A stretch of DNA of 64,000 nucleotides from Thiospirillum jenense (GTDB taxonomy: Bacteria > Pseudomonadota > Gammaproteobacteria > Chromatiales > Chromatiaceae): the NCBI RefSeq assembly GCF_014145225.1, contig NZ_JABVCQ010000005.1:62001-126000 (forward strand). Reading direction: 5' to 3'. The notes below the pieces were generated by a model that was not told the origin of the DNA, searched no databases, and saw only the letters and a program-made list of their open reading frames with translations. Shown piece after piece: positions 20,572-28,682 of this stretch. The position numbers and the translations under genes are program-made. Position 1 is the first letter of the stretch, and each line of letters starts with the position of its first letter.

Positions 20572-20589
20572 ATGCACATCCTATGCCAA
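20572..20589 (-). promoter_or_regulatory. Sigma-54-type promoter for the PEP-CTERM unit
   Basis: On the minus strand TTGGCATAGGATGTGCAT has GG and GC separated by ten bases, the -24/-12 spacing of sigma-54 promoters. Transcription would begin near 20562 and run through the 26-residue ORF into the lectin gene. Three copies of an 18-bp element lie 70-320 bp upstream, where an activator of the PrsR/NtrC class would bind. Confidence 0.6.
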
Positions 20590-20652
20590 AAACTAATTCT
20601 CTTAAAAAATCAATCAGATAAGCAAAAGCGTTACTTTATTTTTGGCAAATGA

Positions 20653-20670
20653 GTGTAAAAAAACCTGACA
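20653..20670 (-). promoter_or_regulatory. 18-bp enhancer-like element, copy 1
   Basis: On the minus strand TGTCAGGTTTTTTTACAC, one mismatch from copies 2 and 3, about 100 bp upstream of the predicted start of transcription. It is in inverted orientation relative to the other two. Confidence 0.6.
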
Positions 20671-20766
20671 TTTTTTATGACACAAAGTAGCGTTGTTTAA
20701 TACCTAACTACTTGAATAATAAAGTATTTATTGACAAAAAACCGCCAACTACCGCTCAATTTTGCA

Positions 20767-20784
20767 TGTCAGGATTTTTTACAC
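20767..20784 (+). promoter_or_regulatory. 18-bp enhancer-like element, copy 2
   Basis: TGTCAGGATTTTTTACAC, identical to copy 3 and about 215 bp upstream of the predicted transcription start. The ends TGT and ACA are inverted, as expected for a dimeric regulator. Confidence 0.6.
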
Positions 20785-20877
20785 TTTTTGTGGTGTTCTA
20801 ACAGACACCAGACACCGCTAAAACTAAAAAAGCAGTGATTTCAACTAGATAGAACAAAACAGGGCTTTGGCGAATGG

Positions 20878-20895
20878 TGTCAGGATTTTTTACAC
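20878..20895 (+). promoter_or_regulatory. 18-bp enhancer-like element, copy 3
   Basis: TGTCAGGATTTTTTACAC again, exact over all 18 bases and 111 bp from copy 2. The surrounding 20590-21655 stretch otherwise contains no gene that I can support. Confidence 0.6.
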
Positions 20896-21166
20896 CCCAC
20901 CCCCCTGCGGTGCTGTAACCCATTGAAATAAAAGTAATTGCTGAAAAATGCCAAAACTGAGCCGCGCCATCCAATGTTGCGCCGTATTCACGCCCGCTAC
21001 GACCGTTAAATGATTGATTTTCATCATAAAATCTGCAGTCTCACACTGACGCCCAAAACCGCTCAATCAACCGCTGTTAGCGCAATTAAATAACATCAAA
21101 AAGGCGCCGCTCCCCGCCGCCGGCTGTTAAATGCGAATGAACAGCCAATTAAAAACTGCACTCCTC

Positions 21167-21263
21167 GTCATTCTGGATTCCCGCACTCCTCGTCATTCCC
21201 GCGAATGCGGGAATCCAGCACAGCAATCGTCGCAGTCTGGATCCCCGCTTGCGCGGGAATGAC
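21167..21263. repeat. GCGGGAAT-family repeat, copy 2 (double)
   Basis: CGTCATTCCCGCGAATGCGG then GAATCCAG, flanked by further half copies (GTCATTCTGGATTCCCGC on the left, GGATCCCCGC..GCGGGAATGAC on the right). A translated frame through it (WIPACAGMT) is a by-product of the repeat. Confidence 0.7.
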
Positions 21264-21493
21264 AATTAGCCGCGCCGCTCAACGCACCCGCACCTGTCGC
21301 CCACGAATGCGCAAATCCAGACGACGGCACGCTAAACTTCCGCCGCCCTGGGCAGATGTGAATGTTGACGTGGAAATTGGGAAGACAACGACAGAGGTGA
21401 CGCCGGTGTGGATTTAACGGGTTGATTTTTCAGGAAGATTCCGTTCCCACGCTGACGCACGAGACCGCTCAAAAAGCAGTGTTGGGGGACGAG

Positions 21494-21541
21494 AAAAAAT
21501 TAACCGACGGTCAGCGGGTTAGAATGCCGCTGCCGTCGGTT
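21494..21541 (-). terminator. Strong hairpin terminator
   Basis: AACCGACGG and CAGCGG (from 21502) pair with CCGCTG and CCGTCGGTT (to 21541), interrupted by one unpaired base. On the minus strand the stem is followed by AATTTTTTC. It fits the end of the transcript of the small gene at 21656-21814. Confidence 0.75.
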
Positions 21542-21655
21542 ATTTCTGCAACAACTGTTGCGTTAAATCAACAGTGCTGTCAAAGTGACAAATCCCGCGC
21601 TGGTGCGCAGGTCAGGTGCAGACTCTTCTGCATCATGCGATCATAAAAACCGCGC

Positions 21656-21814
21656 TTAATTCTCATCTAACACATTGATTGGTGCAGTATTTTGCACCGT
21701 TTGCGGCGCTGAACTGGACACCGCCTGTGCGTCCGCTTGCTCTGTGGTGGAAAGCAACACCGTTGTTTGGATGCTACCGACGAGTAACGCTACAACTGCT
21801 AAACCGGCTAACAT
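21656..21814 (-). CDS. 52-residue secreted or membrane peptide, unknown
   Basis: The ATG at 21814 has a very good Shine-Dalgarno sequence (AGGAGG, six bases ahead), a sigma-70 promoter upstream and a strong terminator downstream, so it is very likely expressed. The peptide MLAGLAVVALLVGSIQTTVL then LSTTEQADAQA has one hydrophobic helix and an alanine-rich possible signal cleavage site, followed by a 25-residue polar tail ending DEN. It matches nothing I recognise. A longer frame adds eight residues upstream but would bury the ribosome-binding site. Confidence 0.65.
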   Translation of the reverse strand: MLAGLAVVALLVGSIQTTVLLSTTEQADAQAVSSSAPQTVQNTAPINVLDEN

Positions 21815-21862
21815 AACTGCCTCCTGTCTGAGTAACACAACACTGTGGTTGATATGATTATA

Positions 21863-21890
21863 ATTATATCAGTGTTTGCTAATATTGCAA
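21863..21890 (-). promoter_or_regulatory. Sigma-70 promoter of the 52-residue peptide
   Basis: On the minus strand TTGCAA (21890-21885), a 16-bp spacer and TATAAT (21868-21863). The predicted start is about 45 bases ahead of the ATG. Confidence 0.6.
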
Positions 21891-21993
21891 GTTTACTTGA
21901 CAAATTCTTGTAACCCTTTGACAAGTCAGCTATTTCTTTAAAAACGCTTGTTGAAGATTTATTTCACATTCTGCTGCAACAGCTTGATTTAAC

Positions 21994-24180
21994 ATGAAAT
22001 TCTTTGTCACCACCGCCCGCCATCTCGAAGCATTGCTGACCAGTGAATTGTGCGAACTGGGTCTTAAAACGGCACACGAAACGCGGGCGGGGGCGCACCT
22101 GACTGGCAACTTGACCGACGCCTACCGCGCTTGCCTGTGGTCGCGGGTCGCCAATCGCGTCCTGCTGCCGCTGGCACAGTTCACCGCCACCGATGCCGAG
22201 GCGCTGTACGCCGGCACCGATAGCATTGATTGGTCAGCACATTTTTCCCCCGCGCAGACCTTCGCCGTGCAAGTAGATTGCGCCCAATCGCAACTGACTC
22301 ACAGCCACTTTGCCGCGTTGAAAATCAAGGACGCCATCGTGGATCAATTCCGCCGCCGCAGCGGAGAACGCCCGAGCGTGGACGTATCGCAACCGGACAT
22401 CCGCCTGTACGCGCACCTGTTCCGCGACGAGGTCACGCTCAGTCTCGATTTGTCCGGCCACTCGCTGCACCGCCGTGGCTATCGGGAACAACTCAGCGCC
22501 GCCTCGATGAAAGAAACACTCGCCGCCGCCGTGCTGTTACGCGCAGGTTGGGCGCAACTCGCAGCCGACGGCGCGGCGTTATTTGATCCGATGTGCGGCG
22601 CTGGGACATTGCCGATTGAAGCTGCGCTGATCGCCGCCGACATCGCCCCGGGGTTACAGCGCCAGCAGTGGGGATTTACCGCGTGGCACGGTCACGACGC
22701 CGCCGCGTGGGCAGCATTGGTCAGTGAAGCGGCCGAACGCCGAGCGGCGGGATTAGCGCGCTGGCGACGTGACGGCGGCTCGATCACCGGGTACGACGCG
22801 CAACCGTCCGCCATCCGCGCCGCGCTCGGCAATCTCGCCCGCGCTGACTTGATCGGTGACGTGCATTTTGAATGCCGCGACCTCAGCGCCAGTCGCCCGC
22901 GCCGCGCTGGCGACACGGGTTTAGTCGTGGTCAACCCGCCCTACGGCGAGCGGTTGAGCGGTGACGAGGGCGAGTTGGAGAATTTGTACGCACAGCTCGG
23001 GCAACTGTTGCGCGACCGCTTTGACGGTTGGCACGCGGCCGTGTTGACCGCCAATCCCGAGTTGGGCAAGCAGATTGGTTTGCGGGCGACGCGCCAGCAT
23101 CGCTTGTTTAACGGGCAACTGGACTGCCGCCTGCTGCATTTCAGCGTCACGCCCGCGTTGGTGATGTCGCACCAGCCGCGGCCGCTGCCCGTGATCGAGC
23201 GCAGTGCTGGCGCGGAAATGTTCGCCAATCGTCTGCGCAAAAATCGCCGCACTCTAACCAGTTGGTTGCAGCGCGAGCAGATCAGTTGTTACCGCCTCTA
23301 CGATGCCGATTTGCCCGAGTACGCGGTCGCCGTTGACATTTACACCAGCGTGGCGACGGCGACCGCGCCCGCTCGGCACTTTGCGCAGGTGCAGGAATAC
23401 GCGGCGCCGGCCAGCATTGATCCGACAATTGCGCGGCGGCGGTTGCGCGAGGCGGTGGCGGTGATTGCGGAGGAATTGCAACTGCCGGCCTCGGCGGTGG
23501 TGTGCAAAATCCGCCAGCGGCAGCGCGGCACGGCGCAGTACGAGCGGCAGGATGCGGCGGGGCAGTGGCTGACGGTGGCGGAGGACGGGTTGCAATTGCT
23601 GGTCAACTTGACCGATTACTTGGATACCGGGCTGTTTCTTGACCACCGCCTCACGCGGCGCCAGTTGCGTGATCGAGCGGCGGGGCGGCGGTTTCTCAAC
23701 CTGTTTGGGTACACGGCAACGGCGAGTTGTTACGCGGCGGCCGGCGGGGCGCTGTCCACGACAACGGTTGATTTATCAAACACTTACTGCGATTGGGCGC
23801 GGCGGAATTTGGCACTGAACGGGTTTGCCGCGCCGCAGCATCGCGTGATTCAAGCCGAGTGTTTGGAGTGGTTGACCGAGGCGCAGCGGGCGCGGCAGCA
23901 GTTTGACCTGATTTTTCTTGACCCGCCGACCTTTTCCACGTCAAAGCGCATGACCACGACGTTTGACGTGCAACGCGATCATGTTGACGTAATCCAAGCG
24001 GCGGTGGCGTTGCTGGCGGCGGGCGGGGAGTTGATTTTTTCCACCAATCGGCGCGGGTTTCGGCTCGATCAGGCGGCGCTGGCGGAGTGGCAACCCGAGG
24101 ACATCACGCGCTCGACCATCCCGCGTGATTTCGCCCGCACCCCGCAGGTGCATCGCTGCTGGCGCTTTAAAATGGCGTAA
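21994..24180 (+). CDS. rlmL: Bifunctional 23S rRNA methyltransferase RlmKL
   Basis: This 728-residue fusion methylates 23S rRNA at G2445 (N2, RlmL half) and G2069 (N7, RlmK half). The THUMP RNA-binding domain lies in about 45-155. The first methyltransferase has DPMCGAGTLPIEAAL near 198 and the catalytic NPPYGERL near 313. The second, after about residue 400, has FLNLFGYTATASCYAAAGGA and FLDPPTFSTSKR near 640. Length and order match the gammaproteobacterial fused form; other bacteria keep the halves apart. It is transcribed alone, divergently from the small peptide gene. Confidence 0.95.
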   Translation: MKFFVTTARHLEALLTSELCELGLKTAHETRAGAHLTGNLTDAYRACLWSRVANRVLLPLAQFTATDAEALYAGTDSIDWSAHFSPAQTFAVQVDCAQSQLTHSHFAALKIKDAIVDQFRRRSGERPSVDVSQPDIRLYAHLFRDEVTLSLDLSGHSLHRRGYREQLSAASMKETLAAAVLLRAGWAQLAADGAALFDPMCGAGTLPIEAALIAADIAPGLQRQQWGFTAWHGHDAAAWAALVSEAAERRAAGLARWRRDGGSITGYDAQPSAIRAALGNLARADLIGDVHFECRDLSASRPRRAGDTGLVVVNPPYGERLSGDEGELENLYAQLGQLLRDRFDGWHAAVLTANPELGKQIGLRATRQHRLFNGQLDCRLLHFSVTPALVMSHQPRPLPVIERSAGAEMFANRLRKNRRTLTSWLQREQISCYRLYDADLPEYAVAVDIYTSVATATAPARHFAQVQEYAAPASIDPTIARRRLREAVAVIAEELQLPASAVVCKIRQRQRGTAQYERQDAAGQWLTVAEDGLQLLVNLTDYLDTGLFLDHRLTRRQLRDRAAGRRFLNLFGYTATASCYAAAGGALSTTTVDLSNTYCDWARRNLALNGFAAPQHRVIQAECLEWLTEAQRARQQFDLIFLDPPTFSTSKRMTTTFDVQRDHVDVIQAAVALLAAGGELIFSTNRRGFRLDQAALAEWQPEDITRSTIPRDFARTPQVHRCWRFKMA

Positions 24181-24246
24181 TAATTTGATTATTACCCGTG
24201 CGCCAGTGTGGAAACGCAACCGCAAGTTAATTAAACGCCTTTTCAT

Positions 24247-24579
24247 TTAATAATTGTAATGCTTCACTTGACGTTTGATATTGCGCTGCGTGACCACACC
24301 CAATATTTTCCAATTCAATCCCGCCAATGGAATATCGGGAAACATCGGATTTAATGCCACCAGCCACGCTTGACCTTGATGATCGCGCTGGTATTGCCGA
24401 AACCACCGCTCGCCATTCACTTCGGCAATGACATACATGCCGGGTTGGTATTCAGTTTTCTGCTCGAAAATAATAATACACCCGTCCGGAAACTCCGGCG
24501 CCATGTCAATCCCTAATACCTGCAAAGCAACGGGTTCAGCGGCGGAACAATTATTATCTGGTTCAATTGAAACTTTCAT
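24247..24579 (-). CDS. S24/LexA-fold protein lacking the catalytic dyad
   Basis: This 110-residue protein has the fold signature of the LexA/UmuD (S24) peptidase domain: VLGIDMAPEFPDGCIIIFEQ, then GMYVIAEVNGERWFRQY. In active members the first motif is G(D/N)SM with the nucleophilic serine, and a lysine lies in the second. Here they are GIDM and a tryptophan/arginine context, so self-cleavage is not expected. It also lacks a DNA-binding N-terminus. The function is unknown; it could be a structural or ligand-sensing relative. It is flanked by degenerate palindromic repeats. Confidence 0.7.
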   Translation of the reverse strand: MKVSIEPDNNCSAAEPVALQVLGIDMAPEFPDGCIIIFEQKTEYQPGMYVIAEVNGERWFRQYQRDHQGQAWLVALNPMFPDIPLAGLNWKILGVVTQRNIKRQVKHYNY

Positions 24580-24599
24580 TAGATGGTGTTACTCGTGGT

Positions 24600-24635
24600 G
24601 CGTTTCCACGCTAAAGCGCGGCAACGATCAGTTAA
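24600..24635. repeat. GTTCCCACGC-family palindrome, diverged copy
   Basis: GCGTTTCCACGCTAAAGCGC then GGCAACGATCAGTTAATT. A half copy with the opposite sense (CGCCAGTGTGGAAACGCAAC) lies on the other side of the S24-like gene at about 24200-24220. Confidence 0.5.
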
Positions 24636-25322
24636 TTATTTGGTCAATGATTGATAAAACAATAATCGCCAGCCCAGCCACACCAATCCGCCCGACACAA
24701 TCACATCACTCAAAAAATGACTGCCGCTGGCAATGCGTGATAGTGCAATGGCGCTGGCATAAAGCGTGGCAAGTATTAACCACCGCCGCTGGGTTGCCTG
24801 TAATGCTGCTGCAACCGCAATCAAATAAAATGCGGCAGCGGCGTGACCGGAGCTGAATGAACCGCCGCTCTGATCAGATGGAATAAACGCGGGCGTAAAA
24901 CGTTTCATTCCGCCAAATTGCACGGTTTCAATTGGGCGGGCGCGGCCGCAGTGTTCTTTCAAGCCTTGATTAACAATTAACCCCGGCACCGTCACTAATA
25001 ACGCCAAGAGTAATAACAGAGTGCGGCCGGTCAAGCCGGGTAAATTGCGGTGAATGGCGTGGGCGAATGGGCTGGAATGAAAATGGCGGCGGGTGATCCA
25101 CCAAATCGCAATTAAACTCAATAACACGCCGGCAATGACGTAGCCAATGGAATGATACAGCAGTCGCTCCCACCATTGCCCGCGCATGATAAATCCACTG
25201 CCAGGTTGATAAAACCATTGCGTAATCATCAAGTCAAGTTGCGGCCACGCCAATAGCAAATTAACGCTGGCAATTATTATGATCCATTGAGTGACGGTCA
25301 AGTTGCGCATTCCCATAATCAT
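24636..25322 (-). CDS. PAP2-family membrane phosphatase
   Basis: This 228-residue protein of the type-2 phosphatidic acid phosphatase superfamily has the three active-site motifs: KEHCGRARP, SGHAAAAF and SHFLSDVIVSG (KxxxxxxRP, PSGH-like, SRxxxxxHxxxD). About five to six hydrophobic helices place it in the inner membrane, with the active site facing the periplasm. Likely substrates are undecaprenyl diphosphate or lipid phosphates. It is related to LpxE/PgpB-type enzymes, but the substrate cannot be read from sequence. Three in-frame ATGs lie within the first five codons; the longest is given. Confidence 0.85.
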   Translation of the reverse strand: MIMGMRNLTVTQWIIIIASVNLLLAWPQLDLMITQWFYQPGSGFIMRGQWWERLLYHSIGYVIAGVLLSLIAIWWITRRHFHSSPFAHAIHRNLPGLTGRTLLLLLALLVTVPGLIVNQGLKEHCGRARPIETVQFGGMKRFTPAFIPSDQSGGSFSSGHAAAAFYLIAVAAALQATQRRWLILATLYASAIALSRIASGSHFLSDVIVSGGLVWLGWRLLFYQSLTK

Positions 25323-25563
25323 AACCTGTCCACCCGCACCGCGTCCAAAGCTGTTACAATCGCGTTGGTCACGGATAGGGCGAGTTGTTTAATACCGCGC
25401 CGGGCGTGTTATTCGGCACGGCGCGAGTTGAATTATTTGCCAGGCTGTGCCGGATGGCGGCGCTACTTGAGCGGCATATTGAATTTTTGCCACTCAATCA
25501 TCAATGACCATCCACTGCATTGCCACATTGCGCCGCTGTCTAACAACGATTGATCCTTAAACT

Positions 25564-25728
25564 ATGCACACCCACCGCTTGTTTTTATTGACCTTACCCA
25601 TGCTGCTGGTCACATTCACCACCGGACTCAGTGCCTGCGGTCAAAAGGGTGATTTATATTTACCCGCGCCGCCGTCACCCGCAACCCATTCACCAGCGCC
25701 CGCCAAACCAGTGACGCCCGCACCATGA
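25564..25728 (+). CDS. lptM: LPS translocon maturation chaperone LptM (YifL-type lipoprotein)
   Basis: A 54-residue lipoprotein: signal peptide, lipobox LSAC, then the hallmark CGQKGDLYLP followed by a proline/alanine-rich tail. LptM assists disulfide maturation of the LptD-LptE complex at the outer membrane. Its place just before lysA, overlapping that gene by four bases (ATGA), is the conserved position in gammaproteobacteria. The 240-bp gap upstream (25323-25563) holds no gene I can support. Confidence 0.9.
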   Translation: MHTHRLFLLTLPMLLVTFTTGLSACGQKGDLYLPAPPSPATHSPAPAKPVTPAP

Positions 25729-26984
25729 ATTGCAATCACGCTGAACCCTTCACTTATCATAATGGCCAACTCCACGTTGAACAGGTCGCATTAACCGCGA
25801 TTGCCGCCGAATTCGACACCCCGTGTTATGTTTATTCCCGCGCCGCTATTGAACAGCAATGGTTGGCATTCGATAGCGCGCTGGCCGGTCAACCGCGTTT
25901 AATTTGTTTTGCCGTCAAAGCCAATTCCAATTTAGCGGTACTCAATCTATTGGCGCGGCTCGGCGCCGGGTTTGACATCGTGTCAGTGGGCGAATTGGAA
26001 CGGGTATTGGCCGCCGGCGGCAATCCCCAACGCATCGTATTTTCCGGCGTGGGCAAACGCGAGGACGAACTGCGCCGCGCCCTCGAGGTCGGCATTCGCT
26101 GTTTTAACGTCGAATCCGCCGCCGAACTCGACCAGTTAGCCGCCGTTGCCGCCCGCTGCGGAAAAATCGCCCCAATCGCGCTGCGCGTCAATCCCGACGT
26201 GGACGCCGGCACTCACCCGTACATTGCCACCGGCCTCGCGCAGAGCAAATTTGGCATTGACATTGCCTCTGCTGAACAGTTGTATCACCACGCCGCCGCC
26301 CTGCCGCAGTTGAGCGTGTGCGGGATTGATTGTCACATCGGCTCGCAACTGATGGATTTAACGCCCTTTATTGCGGCACTAACGCGGGTGTTATTGCTGG
26401 TAGATCGCCTGAGCGCGGCGGGGATTGCACTGCGGCATTTGGATTTTGGCGGCGGGTTGGGCGTGTGCTACACCACCGAACATCCGCCGACGCCGGCCGA
26501 GTACGTCGCGGCGCTGCAATACCAGTTACGCGGGCGGGATTTGGAGCTGATGTTAGAACCCGGCCGCGCCATTGTCGCCACTGCCGGCGCGTTATTAACC
26601 CGCGTTGAATTACTCAAATCCACGCCGGGGCATCATTTTGCCGTCGTGGACGCGGCGATGAATGATTTGCTGCGGCCGGCGCTCTACCACGCCGTGCAGG
26701 ATATTTTGCCGGTCACGCCGCGCAGTGGTCAGCCGATCAGTTATGACATCGTCGGGCCGGTGTGCGAATCGGGTGATTTTCTCGGCAAACATCGCGCATT
26801 CGTGTTACAAGCGGGCGATTTATTAGCCATCCTCGGCAGCGGTGCGTACGGGTTTAGCATGAGTTCCAATTACAACAGCCGCCCGCGGGTGGCCGAAGTG
26901 ATGGTGGACGGCGACCAGGTTCACCTGATCCGCCGCCGCGAAACCATTGCCGATTTATTTGCCCATGAATTGTTATTGCCATGA
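25725..26984 (+). CDS. lysA: Diaminopimelate decarboxylase
   Basis: LysA makes lysine from meso-diaminopimelate using pyridoxal phosphate, the last step of lysine synthesis. The 419-residue protein shows the PLP lysine K65 in CFAVKANSN, the GFDIVSVGELERVL segment, HIGSQLMDLTPF, DFGGGLGV and the partner-subunit active-site cysteine in VCESGDFLGK. It overlaps lptM upstream and a methyltransferase gene downstream by four bases each, so all three are probably translated together. Confidence 0.97.
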   Translation: MNCNHAEPFTYHNGQLHVEQVALTAIAAEFDTPCYVYSRAAIEQQWLAFDSALAGQPRLICFAVKANSNLAVLNLLARLGAGFDIVSVGELERVLAAGGNPQRIVFSGVGKREDELRRALEVGIRCFNVESAAELDQLAAVAARCGKIAPIALRVNPDVDAGTHPYIATGLAQSKFGIDIASAEQLYHHAAALPQLSVCGIDCHIGSQLMDLTPFIAALTRVLLLVDRLSAAGIALRHLDFGGGLGVCYTTEHPPTPAEYVAALQYQLRGRDLELMLEPGRAIVATAGALLTRVELLKSTPGHHFAVVDAAMNDLLRPALYHAVQDILPVTPRSGQPISYDIVGPVCESGDFLGKHRAFVLQAGDLLAILGSGAYGFSMSSNYNSRPRVAEVMVDGDQVHLIRRRETIADLFAHELLLP

Positions 26985-27706
26985 AACGCCGCCCTGAAAT
27001 TGAATTGATGGAGGACGACGATCAAGCCGTCGCCTACGCGCAAGCGGATTTCCGTGATGCCAACAGCCGCTTTGTGGAACTGGTCACGCGCCACTGGCCA
27101 GCGCACCTCAGCGCCAGCCGCGTCAGTTACCGCGCATTGGATTTGGGCTGCGGACCGGCCGACATCCCGCTGCGCCTGTTGCGGCAGTACCCGCCCTTGC
27201 AGTGCGATGCGGTGGACGGATCAGCGGCGATGCTGGCGCAGGCGACGGTGGCGTGTCAGCAACAACCGCCGCAATTGGCCGAGCGGTTGCGCTTGATTGA
27301 AGCCCGCGTCCCGTTGACGTTGAGTGATTTAGCCAACTTGGCGGTCACGGGAGCGCTGCCCGTGCCGGCGGCGGGCTACGATCTGATTGTTTCCAACAGT
27401 CTGCTGCATCATTTACCCGAACCGCTGGCGCTGTGGCAAACCATTCGGGCGGTGGCGCACTTGGGTAGTTTTGTGTGCGTGATGGATTTGATGCGCCCGC
27501 CTGAGCCAAGTTGGGCGGAGGCGCTGGTAAAAACTTACGCGGCCGATGCACCAGCGGTGTTACAGCGGGATTTTCGCCAGTCGCTGTGCGCGGCGTTTGA
27601 ACCGGCCGAGGTGGTGGCGCAGTTGACCGCCGCCGGGTTGGGCGAGTGCTTGTCGGTGCAGGTGGTCAGTGATCGCCATCTGGCGGTGTGGGGGGTGTTG
27701 GATTAG
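26981..27706 (+). CDS. Class I SAM-dependent methyltransferase, substrate unknown
   Basis: A 241-residue Rossmann-fold methyltransferase. ALDLGCGPADIPLRLL near 49 is the SAM-binding motif I, DAVDGSAAML the acidic loop and SNSLLHHLPEP motif IV/post-I. It resembles small-molecule methyltransferases of the type-11 group; no residue shows its substrate. The start overlaps lysA by four bases. In most relatives dapF would follow lysA, so this gene is an insertion in the conserved cluster or a lineage-specific member of it. Confidence 0.8.
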   Translation: MKRRPEIELMEDDDQAVAYAQADFRDANSRFVELVTRHWPAHLSASRVSYRALDLGCGPADIPLRLLRQYPPLQCDAVDGSAAMLAQATVACQQQPPQLAERLRLIEARVPLTLSDLANLAVTGALPVPAAGYDLIVSNSLLHHLPEPLALWQTIRAVAHLGSFVCVMDLMRPPEPSWAEALVKTYAADAPAVLQRDFRQSLCAAFEPAEVVAQLTAAGLGECLSVQVVSDRHLAVWGVLD

Positions 27707-27778
27707 GCGGCGCCCCCGCCCTGACCCTCCCCCGCTGGGAGCGGGAATTGAGAAGAATCATTTGTTGGGTAATGCACC

Positions 27779-28015
27779 ATGACTACAACTGCTGTTGGCA
27801 AAATGACGGCTAAAGGACAAATCACGATTCCGCGTGACATCCGCGATTTTTTGCAAGTCAAGCCCGGTGATCTCATCACTTGGGAAACAACAGCGGATGG
27901 TGGAGTGCGGGTGCGCCGCGCTGACCCACTCGATTTAGCGTACTTGGGCGCTGTCCAAGATGGTCTAAGTGAGTGGAATAGCGACGCCGATACCGAGGCG
28001 TATCGTGATTTATAG
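27779..28015 (+). CDS. AbrB/MazE-type antitoxin
   Basis: This 78-residue protein has an N-terminal swapped-hairpin AbrB domain (KMTAKGQITIPRDIRDFL then QVKPGDLITWE) that binds DNA and an acidic tail to neutralise a toxin. It is the antitoxin half of a MazEF/PemIK-type pair; the toxin start overlaps its end by 11 bases. The toxin gene is disrupted, so the antitoxin appears solitary. Confidence 0.85.
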   Translation: MTTTAVGKMTAKGQITIPRDIRDFLQVKPGDLITWETTADGGVRVRRADPLDLAYLGAVQDGLSEWNSDADTEAYRDL

Positions 28016-28541
28016 TGCGTTGACTGTCGTGCGGGTGCCGTTCCCGATACATTTTTCTTAAGCATTACTAAGCAACGCTTAACTGCCAGTCCGCAGACTG
28101 GGGTGTATCTACCAAGGCTGCAACAGCATTTGCAGCGCGTCACTCTTTGATGCGTTTCAAGTTTTACGCCAGCAACTCGTGCTGGCAACCGCATACTCGA
28201 ACTTGTTAAAGAGCGTATTGGGCAGCACGGGCTTGGTTATCGCCATAAAATACATGCCACCCAGTCTCAGGATAACGACGGATTTTTGTACTGTCAAAGT
28301 CCTTGTCTGTAGATGAGCATTCCTCAACTATGTTCAGCAAAGCACAATTTATTGAATACTATATGGCAACCTTCAAGCCGCCGGGCTACCCGCGCCGTCA
28401 TGTGTGCGCTTCAAACTGTTTACACTAGATCATCGTCTGATACGCGGCGTGTTGGGGCAATTATCGGCGGAGGATGCTGCGCGAGTGCAACATGCGCTGA
28501 CGCTGTTGTTTGCGTACCCAGATTTTACGCCGTGCTTGTAA
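28005..28541 (+). pseudogene. PemK/MazF toxin gene split by an insertion
   Basis: The first piece (GTG 28005) reads VIYSALTVVRVPFP, the N-terminus of PemK/MazF mRNA interferases, and then hits a stop. From about 28371 the protein resumes: QAAGLPAPSCVRFKLFTLDH, then RLIRGVLGQLSAEDAARVQH and on to TAA at 28541. About 45 residues of the middle are missing and some 325 bp of unrelated sequence stand there instead. No functional toxin is expected. Confidence 0.7.
28044..28370 (-). mobile_element. IS200/IS605-type right-end remnant with omega-RNA-like hairpins
   Basis: The block inside the toxin gene has, on the minus strand, three hairpins in a row: GCTGCAA..TTGCAGC (28117-28136), CCAGTC..GACTGG (28086-28101) and TTAAGC..GCTTAA (28058-28082). 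They are followed by AAAAATGTATCGGGAACGGC. Serial hairpins ending at the element edge resemble the tnpB 3' end and its omega RNA scaffold. A further hairpin GCCAGCA..TGCTGGC lies at about 28170-28188. No intact tnpA or tnpB is present. The assignment rests on structure and memory of related right ends. Confidence 0.45.
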
Positions 28542-28558
28542 TTGATTTATTAAAAAAG

Positions 28559-28595
28559 AGCGTTCCCACGCTGGAGCATGGGAACGATCAAAATA
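28559..28595. repeat. GTTCCCACGC-family palindrome, copy 4
   Basis: AGCGTTCCCACGCTGGAGCA then TGGGAACGATCAAAATAAC, a nearly perfect hairpin directly after the toxin remnant. Confidence 0.75.
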
Positions 28596-28607
28596 ACAGC
28601 ATTCTCA

Positions 28608-28655
28608 TCAACCCCGCACCGCGCTATTCACTCAACCCCGCGCCGCGCAATTCAA
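28608..28655. repeat. Two tandem 24-bp units ahead of dapF
   Basis: TCAACCCCGCACCGCGCTAT then TCAC, followed by TCAACCCCGCGCCGCGCAAT then TCAA: two copies with three differences. Confidence 0.65.
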
Positions 28656-28682
28656 GTTTTAATTAGGAAATAATCAGTCGTT

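Noticed and set aside
20281-20579. Longer minus-strand frames upstream of the lectin gene
   Set aside because: They run across the predicted sigma-54 promoter and leader; only the last 26 codons resemble protein sequence.
21205-21417. Possible protein-coding frame containing WIPACAGMT
   Set aside because: This peptide is the translation of the GCGGGAAT-family repeat; no ribosome-binding site or family match.
27703-28194. Minus-strand frame across the AbrB gene
   Set aside because: Most of it is the antisense of the antitoxin gene; only the upstream part overlaps the mobile-element remnant and was treated there.
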